A stretch of DNA of 5,616 nucleotides, from contig CAJUFW010000116.1 in assembly GCA_910585655.1 (NCBI GenBank), positions 1,066 through 6,681 on the forward strand, written 5' to 3'. The DNA is from an uncultured Lachnospiraceae bacterium. Lineage in GTDB: Bacteria; Bacillota_A; Clostridia; Lachnospirales; Lachnospiraceae. Shown here in pieces: positions 1 through 4,788 of this stretch. The position numbers and the translations under genes were made by a program. The notes below the pieces were generated by a model that saw only the letters and a program-made list of their open reading frames with translations, searched no databases and had not been told where the DNA came from. Each line of letters opens with the position of its first letter. Position 1 is the first letter of the stretch.

Positions 1-234
1 TCAAAACTTTGTGCTACAGACGATGATAGTCATAATGATGAACAAAAAGTTGCAATACAGAAAGGTGTTGAAATATTAACAGCTCAAAACGTATTAGATT
101 TTCTGCAAAATATTGGTGTTCAAAACAAAATTGAATGGTTAGATGAAAAAGATCAGCGTAGTTTAGAGTATCTCCAAAATGGATGTATACTGGTAAACGA
201 AAAGTCAGTATATTTAAATCAATTAAAAAGATAA
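1..234 (+). CDS. C-terminal end of an unidentified protein (5' end outside window)
   Basis: Frame 1 is open from the first base to a TAA at 232-234, giving 77 codons with no start in the window, so only the C-terminus is seen. The peptide is hydrophilic. It begins SKLCATDDDSHNDEQK, continues with an amphipathic stretch (GVEILTAQNVLDFLQNIG, residues about 22-39) and ends in a charged, Asn/Lys-rich tail (VYLNQLKR). The pattern 'ATDDD..ND.Q' followed by a 'GVEIL.A.N.L.FL' helix loosely recalls the end of Mrr-like restriction endonuclease domains, but this is only a resemblance and I do not name a function. The DNA is visibly richer in A+T than the genes from 450 onward. A hairpin that could end transcription begins 19 nt after the stop. 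Confidence 0.55.
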   Translation, partial: SKLCATDDDSHNDEQKVAIQKGVEILTAQNVLDFLQNIGVQNKIEWLDEKDQRSLEYLQNGCILVNEKSVYLNQLKR

Positions 235-239
235 TTGGT

Positions 240-424
240 TGGGTGCAAAAAATAACGATAGCCCCGCTGAAAAATGGGTTATCGTTAAATTTTACACTCC
301 GAAATATCGAAAGTGCGGCAATTTCAATTAAGAAAACGATGGCCCCCCATGGATGGGTGCATCTGCCTTTTTGAAAAGTGTTGATTTCAGGGCATTTGCA
401 GTAAATGTAAAAACGATAGCACCC
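240..424. repeat. Degenerate palindromic ~70-bp repeat units with 8-10 bp spacers
   Basis: Two units of 71 bp (276-346) and 70 bp (355-424) have similar ends. Each starts with GGGT(T/G) and an ATCGTT- or ATCTGCC-like arm, and each ends with AAAACGAT(A/G)GC(A/C)CC. Within each unit the two ends are imperfect inverted repeats of about 14-16 bp. A shorter copy at 240-265 (GGGTGC, A-run, AACGATAGCCCC) looks like an internally deleted third unit. The spacers are 10 bp (266-275) and 8 bp (347-354). The AACGATRGC motif recurs at 254, 335 and 412. The interiors share a GGCA-TTT-CA core near the right end but are otherwise diverged. No gene is supported here. Short open frames across it conserve a K-T-I/M-A-P peptide, which may simply follow from the DNA repeat. 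Confidence 0.5.
253..287. terminator. Possible (bidirectional) terminator hairpin after the first gene
   Basis: The arms TAACGATAGCCC (253-264) and GGGTTATCGTTA (276-287) pair over 12 bp with one G:T wobble and an 11-nt loop. On the + strand it is followed by AATTTTA, a weak T-tract. On the - strand it is followed by TTTTTT (complement of 246-251), a better one. It lies 19 nt after the stop of the partial gene, which fits a terminator. The same arms are also edges of the palindromic repeat units at 240-424, so the hairpin may be a by-product of that repeat. Confidence 0.45.
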
Positions 425-451
425 ACGCAAAAATTGTATCAATCTGGACAC

Positions 452-691
452 GCAATATGGTGGGGCGAAGAGCCGCGTATCATCGACACCTTTTTAGAAA
501 GCTATGAATTTTCTGGCAAGACGATTATACCGTTTTGTACCTCAGGAGGCAGCGGAATCAGTACCGCGGTCAGCCATATCAAAGACATTGCCTCCGGCAG
601 CCCGGAGGTAAAAGAAGGGCATCGTTTTAGTGGAGATGTGTCAAAAGCAACCATAGAGGAATGGATAGAAGGATTGAGTCTGGGAAACTAA
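452..691 (+). pseudogene. 3' remnant of a flavodoxin gene (N-terminal half missing)
   Basis: From about 452 the frame reads AIWWGEEPRIIDTFLESYEF, then SGKTIIPFCTSGGSGI and RFSGD.S...IEEWIEGL. These are the hallmark C-terminal segments of the short clostridial flavodoxins (Flavodoxin_4-like), including the Trp-rich FMN-contact loop and the TSGGSG turn. Flavodoxins are small soluble FMN electron carriers of about 150-180 residues. Here only about 79 family-like residues survive. The phosphate-binding N-terminal loop (T/S-x-T-G-x-T) is absent in every frame upstream. The frame stays open leftward to an ATG at 353, but those 33 residues come from the palindromic repeat, lack family resemblance and have no ribosome binding site. 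A functional FMN protein is therefore unlikely. The 3' part is intact, with an in-frame TAA and its own strong terminator 16 nt on, so the loss came from a 5' deletion or insertion. Confidence 0.82.
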
Positions 692-706
692 GAGTTCTGG
701 GAATAG

Positions 707-752
707 AAAAGCGTTTTACTTGCCTGAAATAGGATGGGTAAAACGCTTTTTT
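707..752 (+). terminator. Strong rho-independent terminator of the flavodoxin remnant
   Basis: The perfect 13-bp arms AAAAGCGTTTTAC (707-719) and GTAAAACGCTTTT (738-750) flank an 18-nt loop and run into a T6 tract (747-752). The hairpin starts 16 nt after the flavodoxin stop. The A-run before the left arm makes it usable from either direction, though no converging gene is visible. Confidence 0.88.
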
Positions 753-788
753 GTCGTTTAAAGGTATTTTTCTGGCAGGAGGTCTTGC

Positions 789-817
789 TTTACAGCTTCC
801 TGTTTTTTCGCTATACT
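789..817 (+). promoter_or_regulatory. Sigma-A-type promoter of the first ATPase/nuclease gene
   Basis: TTTACA (-35, 789-794) and TATACT (-10, 812-817) each match the vegetative consensus at five of six positions, with an ideal 17-bp spacer. Transcription would start near 824, leaving a leader of about 53 nt before the ATG at 877. The block TGTTTTTTCGCTATACTATAG (801-821) recurs in similar form upstream of the second paralogue (4694-4714), so the promoter region was duplicated with the gene. Confidence 0.72.
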
Positions 818-876
818 ATAGTCAGATAGGAAAGACAGGGAAGAGAAGACAAATGGCGGAATAGGAGGGTCAGGAT

Positions 877-2649
877 ATGGAAGGGAAGAGACAAAAAGAA
901 TATTTTATGGAGAAGAAGCAAGTAGATAAAAAGTGGGTGAAGCTGCCGGTCGGGATTGAGAATTTTGCCAAGTTGCGGACAGAGGGATTTTACTATGTAG
1001 ATAAGACCGGGCTTATCCGGGATTTGCTTTGGGATTGGGGAGAGGTGAACTTATTTACCCGACCTCGTCGGTTTGGAAAGTCACTTAATATGAGTATGCT
1101 CAAGCACTTTTTTGAATACGGATGCGATGCCAGCTTATTTGAAGGTCTGGAGATTGCAGAGGAAACAGAGTTATGTGAGGAGTATATGGGGAAATTCCCA
1201 GTGATTTCGATTACCTTGAAGGGAGTAGAAGGAAGTAATTTTGAGGATGCCAGGGGGATGCTTTGTTCGGTAGTTGGAACGGAAGCCTTGCGTTTTGAGT
1301 TTTTACAGGACAGCGACAGGCTTTCGGAAAAGGAGAAAGGAATTTACCAGCAACTAATCAAGTTGGATGAAACAGGAAAACGGGGCTTTACTATGTCAAA
1401 TGAGGTGCTTGCAGGGAGCATACAGACGTTATCCCGGCTTTTGTGTAAGCATTACGGGCAAAAGGTCATCCTCCTGATTGACGAATATGACGTGCCGCTG
1501 GATAAGGCGGAGCGGGCGGGATATTATGAAGAAATGGTGAGTTTGATCCGTGGGCTGTTAGGACAGGCATTAAAAACAAATGACCATCTGTTTTTTGCGG
1601 TATTGACAGGTTGCTTGAGAGTGGCAAAAGAAAGCATCTTTACCGGTCTAAATAACTTTAAGGTGTACTCGATTACCGATACGATATTCGGGGAATATTT
1701 TGGTTTTCTTGACCATGAGGTACAGAAGATGCTGGAGTTTTATGGATTGGAAAAAAAGTTTGTCCCAATGAAGGAGTGGTATGATGGTTACTGTTTTGGA
1801 AAGGTAGATGTTTATTGTCCATGGGATGTCATTAACTATTGTGGTGAATTACGCCGGGATCCGGACGCATTGCCGCAGACCTACTGGATGAACACAAGTG
1901 GGAATGAGATTATCCGAACCTTCCTCCAGTCGGCAGATTCCAGCACGGAATGGGAGCTGGAGCAGCTTGTAAATGGCGGTACGGTGACAAAGGAAATCCG
2001 CCAGGAACTGACATACCATGAGCTATATGCAAACACAGAAAATGTCTGGAGTGTGATGTTCATGACCGGATATCTCACCCAGCGAAAGCAGGTAGACAGG
2101 AATACTTACGAATTAGCCATTCCCAACCAGGAGATTCGGGAAATCTTTGTGGAGCAGGTGATGGAATGGATCCGTGGGGAAGCAGGGAAAGAGCCAGAAT
2201 TGCTGGAGGCGCTGTATGCTGCTCTCTGTGTAGGGGATGCGGCAGGGATTGAGCAACAGTTTACCGCTTATTTGAAAAAGACGATCAGCATTCGGGACAC
2301 GGCAGTACGGAAGGAACTGAAAGAGAATTTTTATCATGGCGTACTGCTGGGGCTGCTTTCTCACCGTAAGGAGTGGTCTGTCCGCTCCAATGTAGAATCA
2401 GGAGATGGTTATAGTGATATTCTGGTGAAGATTGAGGAGGAAGAGACTGGAATTGTGATTGAAATGAAGTACCCGGATGGAGGCGACCTGGAGGCAGGGT
2501 GTCTGGAGGCCTTGGAGCAGATCGAAAAAAAGCATTACCGTGAAGCGCTGGATTTGGAGGAGATGGGGAAACTCATTTTCATAGGGATTGCCTGCGAACG
2601 GAAAAAGTGCAGGGTGATGACAAAAGTGGAACAAAGTGCAGAATCGTGA
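877..2649 (+). CDS. AAA-ATPase-like protein with C-terminal PD-(D/E)XK nuclease-like domain
   Basis: Complete 590-residue protein of the AAA-ATPase-like (PF09820 type) plus PDDEXK_9 (PF08011, formerly DUF1703) architecture. Residues 22-55 carry the family's entry motif (KLPVGIENF, YYVDKT). The P-loop is RPRRFGKS at 62-69, with G67, K68 and S69 present. Walker B is VILLIDEYD at 197-205 (D202, E203), followed by a sensor-like AVLTGCLRV at 241-249. The C-terminal nuclease fold shows SGDGYSDILV (508-517, acidic D514), EMK (529-531, the E-x-K pair) and a Q548-to-Y554 helix, so all expected catalytic positions are filled. The start at 877 is favoured by AGGAGG at 863-868, 8 nt upstream; Met11 (907) has no such site. 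There are no signal peptide or membrane segments, so it is probably cytoplasmic. The family is multicopy in gut Clostridia and Bacteroides, and its biological role is not established; a DNA-acting, perhaps defence-related role is inference. Confidence 0.92.
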   Translation: MEGKRQKEYFMEKKQVDKKWVKLPVGIENFAKLRTEGFYYVDKTGLIRDLLWDWGEVNLFTRPRRFGKSLNMSMLKHFFEYGCDASLFEGLEIAEETELCEEYMGKFPVISITLKGVEGSNFEDARGMLCSVVGTEALRFEFLQDSDRLSEKEKGIYQQLIKLDETGKRGFTMSNEVLAGSIQTLSRLLCKHYGQKVILLIDEYDVPLDKAERAGYYEEMVSLIRGLLGQALKTNDHLFFAVLTGCLRVAKESIFTGLNNFKVYSITDTIFGEYFGFLDHEVQKMLEFYGLEKKFVPMKEWYDGYCFGKVDVYCPWDVINYCGELRRDPDALPQTYWMNTSGNEIIRTFLQSADSSTEWELEQLVNGGTVTKEIRQELTYHELYANTENVWSVMFMTGYLTQRKQVDRNTYELAIPNQEIREIFVEQVMEWIRGEAGKEPELLEALYAALCVGDAAGIEQQFTAYLKKTISIRDTAVRKELKENFYHGVLLGLLSHRKEWSVRSNVESGDGYSDILVKIEEEETGIVIEMKYPDGGDLEAGCLEALEQIEKKHYREALDLEEMGKLIFIGIACERKKCRVMTKVEQSAES

Positions 2650-2700
2650 TAGAAGAAAAGAAAAAAACAGCAGTTATTGATTTCCGTTTTAGGTAAAAGA

Positions 2701-2740
2701 AGGAGGAGGCTAGAAAATGGAAAGCTTGGAAGTTGCATAA
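2701..2740 (+). other. Strong ribosome binding site followed by a seven-codon mini-ORF
   Basis: AGGAGG (2701-2706) lies 10 nt before ATG 2717, which opens MESLEVA and stops at TAA 2738-2740. It falls in the 145-nt gap between the ATPase/nuclease gene and the Nudix gene. It could be a translated leader peptide, the scar of a deleted gene start, or chance. No terminator hairpin and no convincing promoter were found in this gap, so read-through into the Nudix gene is possible. Confidence 0.25.
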
Positions 2741-2794
2741 AATAAGACTTACAGATTCCGGGAGTATATGAAAGGGAAAAGGAGAGGAAAGTCC

Positions 2795-3286
2795 ATGGAA
2801 GGAAAGCTGAGAAATATGACCTCTATCTATCTGTTTCGGGGAGAAAAGGTACTCCTTTTATACAGACAGGGCGGCAGGGTGGTCAATAACGTCTGGACAG
2901 GCTCGGCAGGCGGCCATTTTGAAAGGGAAGAGTGCAACGATGCGGCGGTCTGTGTAAAGCGGGAACTTCAGGAGGAGCTGGGCTTAAAGCCGGAGGATAT
3001 AGAGGGAATGACGCTGCGTTATGTTACATTGAGGAAAATAAAGGGCGAGATCCGGCAAAACTATTATTTCTTTGCCAATCTGAGGGAGCATGTAGAGGAC
3101 ACTTTGGTTTCTAATGAAGGAATCTGCAGATGGTTTTCCCTGGAGGAAATGCGTTCTTTGGAGATGCCGTTTACGGCGAAATATGTGATGGAGCATTTTT
3201 ACACTACAGGGCGGTATACGAAGGCGTTGTACGCTGGGATTGCAAATATAGATACCGTGAAATTTTTAGAATTGCCAGAATCATAA
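2795..3286 (+). CDS. Nudix hydrolase (8-oxo-dGTP diphosphatase / MutT-like)
   Basis: Nudix proteins hydrolyse nucleoside diphosphates linked to another moiety using a divalent metal held by the Nudix box. From the chosen start, the protein begins MEGKLRNMTSIYLFRGEKVL, the usual first strand of the fold. It then has a GRVVNNVW.GSAGGHFE approach and the Nudix helix ending RELQEELGL, with both metal-binding glutamates of RELQEE present. One detail departs from the textbook box: nine rather than seven residues separate the first conserved Glu from the RE pair. I recall this longer spacing as usual in a clostridial subgroup, but could not check it. The ATG at 2795 is preferred because AAGGAG (2779-2784) lies 10 nt upstream and family proteins start just before the first strand. 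The in-frame ATG at 2768 adds nine basic residues and has only a cramped GGGAG. The substrate cannot be read from sequence. It is 80 nt from the next gene and probably co-transcribed. Confidence 0.88.
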   Translation: MEGKLRNMTSIYLFRGEKVLLLYRQGGRVVNNVWTGSAGGHFEREECNDAAVCVKRELQEELGLKPEDIEGMTLRYVTLRKIKGEIRQNYYFFANLREHVEDTLVSNEGICRWFSLEEMRSLEMPFTAKYVMEHFYTTGRYTKALYAGIANIDTVKFLELPES

Positions 3287-3366
3287 ATTGTAAATCATAA
3301 CTCAAAAAAAGAAGAAAAAATAAAAAAACACCACTTTACTAAAAAAAGAATAAAGGAGAGAATGGC

Positions 3367-4485
3367 ATGATTATTCCTACATTTCGGATAGGAGACCGGA
3401 GCGCCTATGCTGCGATGGCAAGGTGCTATGAAGAGCAGGGAATTGGTATGCTCCGTGTCAATATGGTGCGTGAGTCGATGGAGGTATATTGCGAGGAAAT
3501 CGCCTGCTTCCGTTCTAGGATGAAAACGCCTTTGGAAATTATGGCAGATATTCCTCTGCCGGGGCGGAAATATCGGCTTGACCTGCCGAACGGAGTCGAA
3601 TATTCCATCCAAAACGGTCAGAGGGTATGCTTTACGGCAGGAGGCGAGAGCTTAGAGGAGGAAGTGGAACCAGGAACGATGGTTATTCCGGTTCAGGCAA
3701 ACTTCTTTCCGTGTGGGGAAAAAACAGAGGATAGATCCTACCATATTCAGGAAATTATACAGGGAAATATTCCCCAAACTATTCAGGAAAATACTCTAAA
3801 AAATACACAGAAAACGACACAAGGAAAGGGGATTGATAGAGGCGACCGGATTATCATCGGAGATGGCGAATTGAGCCTGATGGTAGAGGAGGCGAGCCGC
3901 CAGAAAATATGGGCGGTTGCCAGGCAGTCAGCGATCATCCGGGGGCAGCGTTCTTTTGCAATACCGGGCAGCATGTCCTATCGACGTTATGATGATTCCT
4001 TTCTCCAGCAATACATCAAAGCTTTTTTGCAGATAAGACCGAGTAAAATTGTACTGTCCTTTTCAGAGGATACAGCGACGTTGGAGGAGGTAAGGCAAAA
4101 GCTGGAGCAGGCGCTTGGCAAGGTGGCGGTCGTACCGAAGATCGAGACGCAGGCAGGCGTAGAGCATTGCGGAGAAATCTGTGCGGCTTTCCCGGAAATT
4201 ATGCTGGGACGTGGGGATTTGGCTCTGTTTAGCAATCCGGTGGAATTCGGGAAAAACCAGAAGCGGGTGATTACGGCGGCGCAGGAGAAGGGCGCAAATG
4301 TAATTGCAGCAACGGATATTTTGGTTTCTTTGTATGACCATACGATTCCGGTCAGGAGTGATCTGTCGGATTTGTATTATCTGCATGAGCTGGGAATCCG
4401 AGATGTAGTGGCGTCAGCAGGGCTTTCGATGCTTCCGGAGTGGTTTGAGCGGTTTTGTGACTATGCAGAACAGTTTCGTTTGTAG
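3367..4485 (+). CDS. Pyruvate-kinase-like barrel protein lacking the C-terminal regulatory domain
   Basis: A 372-residue protein in the pyruvate kinase/phosphoenolpyruvate-binding TIM-barrel superfamily, about 100 residues shorter than pyruvate kinase (about 470). Matching segments in order: R30-V-N32 (the R-x-N phosphate-contact pair), D61 in MADIPLPGRKYRL (equivalent of LDTKGPEIR), GDRIIIGDGELSL (lid strand, 159-171), FAIPG (197-201), VLSFSED (229-235), VPKIETQAGV (256-265, with K258 and E260), MLGRGDLAL (279-287, with D284), NVIAATDILVS (311-321) and PVRSDLSDL (328-336). The catalytic Lys, the metal-binding Glu/Asp and a barrel-end Thr (T316) are thus retained. The potassium-site Ser/Thr positions seem changed, and the allosteric C-domain is absent. 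It may be a divergent kinase, lyase or aldolase; true pyruvate kinase activity is unproven. The start at 3367 follows AAAGGAG (3352-3358) at 8 nt. The 80-nt A-rich gap after the Nudix gene has no terminator, suggesting one transcript. Confidence 0.8.
   Translation: MIIPTFRIGDRSAYAAMARCYEEQGIGMLRVNMVRESMEVYCEEIACFRSRMKTPLEIMADIPLPGRKYRLDLPNGVEYSIQNGQRVCFTAGGESLEEEVEPGTMVIPVQANFFPCGEKTEDRSYHIQEIIQGNIPQTIQENTLKNTQKTTQGKGIDRGDRIIIGDGELSLMVEEASRQKIWAVARQSAIIRGQRSFAIPGSMSYRRYDDSFLQQYIKAFLQIRPSKIVLSFSEDTATLEEVRQKLEQALGKVAVVPKIETQAGVEHCGEICAAFPEIMLGRGDLALFSNPVEFGKNQKRVITAAQEKGANVIAATDILVSLYDHTIPVRSDLSDLYYLHELGIRDVVASAGLSMLPEWFERFCDYAEQFRL
3745..3828 (+). repeat. Seven degenerate 12-bp tandem repeats inside the pyruvate-kinase-like gene
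   Basis: In frame, residues 127-154 read as seven four-residue units: IQEI, IQGN, IPQT, IQEN, TLKN, TQKT, TQGK (consensus I/T-Q-x-N/T). At DNA level each unit is 12 bp, as in ATTCAGGAAATT (3745-3756) and ATTCAGGAAAAT (3781-3792). The segment sits in the lid (B-domain) region and is polar and probably disordered. It looks like a repeat-expansion insert between lid strands. Because the unit is a multiple of three, copy-number change would not shift the frame. Confidence 0.65.
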
Positions 4486-4491
4486 ACCTGG

Positions 4492-4604
4492 GGAGGCTCG
4501 GAGGAAGCCTTTATATCAGATGTGGTATGACTCCCGCCTCTATAGGCGGCGAACAACTTATTTGTATCAGTGGCGGGATTCCATCCCCCATCTGATATGC
4601 CTCC
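4492..4604. repeat. Long imperfect inverted repeat in the gap after the pyruvate-kinase-like gene
   Basis: GGAGGC (4492-4497) pairs with GCCTCC (4599-4604), ATATCAGATG (4513-4522) with CATCTGATAT (4589-4598), and TCCCGCC (4532-4538) with GGCGGGA (4572-4578). Together these form a stem over about 110 nt, with internal bulges and a 33-nt loop. Competing local hairpins exist: CCGCCT/AGGCGG (4534-4539/4544-4549, CTAT loop) and GGGAT/ATCCC (4575-4579/4583-4587). There is no T-tract at the end, so it is not a standard terminator. It starts 7 nt after the stop codon. It could be a folded 3' untranslated region, a structured RNA or a small palindromic element; I recognise no known family. Confidence 0.6.
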
Positions 4605-4615
4605 GGCGGATTGCA

Positions 4616-4661
4616 GAAGCGCGCAGAAGAACATTATCATACTATGCATGATGCGCGCTTC
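4616..4661. repeat. GC-rich inverted repeat
   Basis: GAAGCGCGCA (4616-4625) and TGCGCGCTTC (4652-4661) are perfect 10-bp inverted repeats around a 26-nt AT-rich loop. This is the second of three successive palindromes between the pyruvate-kinase-like gene and the second ATPase gene. No T-run follows, and its role is unknown. Confidence 0.6.
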
Positions 4662-4666
4662 GCAGC

Positions 4667-4687
4667 AAGAACGCCGATGGCGTTCTT
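4667..4687 (+). terminator. Compact hairpin, possible terminator ahead of the second ATPase gene
   Basis: AAGAACGCC (4667-4675) and GGCGTTCTT (4679-4687) form a perfect 9-bp stem with a GAT triloop. It is followed by AAACTTTG and then T6 (4695-4700). The T-run is 7 nt late for a classical terminator, but this is the most terminator-like element after the Nudix/pyruvate-kinase-like unit. Its right arm overlaps where the -35 box of the next promoter should lie (about 4683-4688), so it could instead act as an operator or attenuator. Confidence 0.45.
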
Positions 4688-4711
4688 AAACTTTGTTTTT
4701 TCCACTATACT
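4683..4711 (+). promoter_or_regulatory. Probable promoter of the second ATPase/nuclease gene
   Basis: TATACT (-10, 4706-4711) lies in a TGTTTTTTCCACTATACTGG context closely resembling the first paralogue's promoter region. At 17-bp spacing the -35 hexamer is TTCTTA (4683-4688), a poor match compared with TTTACA at the first copy. Transcription would start near 4718, giving a leader of about 70 nt. Expected strength is lower than at the first copy. Confidence 0.45.
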
Positions 4712-4788
4712 GGGGATAAGGATTACGATAGGGGAATTTGGTGTTCCAAAAGCAGGTAGGCCGTGAGGAAAAGAAGGAGAGATGGCAG

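Noticed and set aside
183..374. 63-codon + strand frame containing ITIAP and KKTMAP
   Set aside because: It overlaps the end of the partial gene in another frame and crosses the repeat units. There is no ribosome binding site or domain; the peptide repetition is better recorded as a DNA repeat.
240..424. CRISPR array
   Set aside because: The repeated ends are short and diverged, and the intervals between the AACGAT motifs (81 and 77 bp) are too long and partly similar to each other, unlike spacers. No cas genes are present.
14..451. 145-codon open frame on the - strand
   Set aside because: It runs antisense through the AT-rich partial gene and the palindromic units. Its peptide is hydrophobic and low-complexity with no family resemblance, and the frame is explained by AT-rich + strand sequence.
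353..451. N-terminal 33 codons of the flavodoxin frame as a real protein start
   Set aside because: These codons derive from the right-hand palindromic unit, show no flavodoxin features and lack a ribosome binding site before ATG 353.
4445..4651. 68-codon + strand frame after the pyruvate-kinase-like gene
   Set aside because: It starts inside the preceding gene in another frame and runs through the hairpin cluster. It is arginine/tyrosine-rich with no recognisable domain and no ribosome binding site.
4486..4690. tRNA, riboswitch or IS end in the hairpin cluster
   Set aside because: No cloverleaf or CCA-type end, no recognisable aptamer core, and no transposase or target-site duplication could be found.
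4738..4788. N-terminal extension of the second ATPase gene from TTG 4738 or GTG 4741
   Set aside because: The frame is open, but these starts lack a suitable Shine-Dalgarno. AAGGAG is well placed for ATG 4789, and the extension has no counterpart in the first paralogue.
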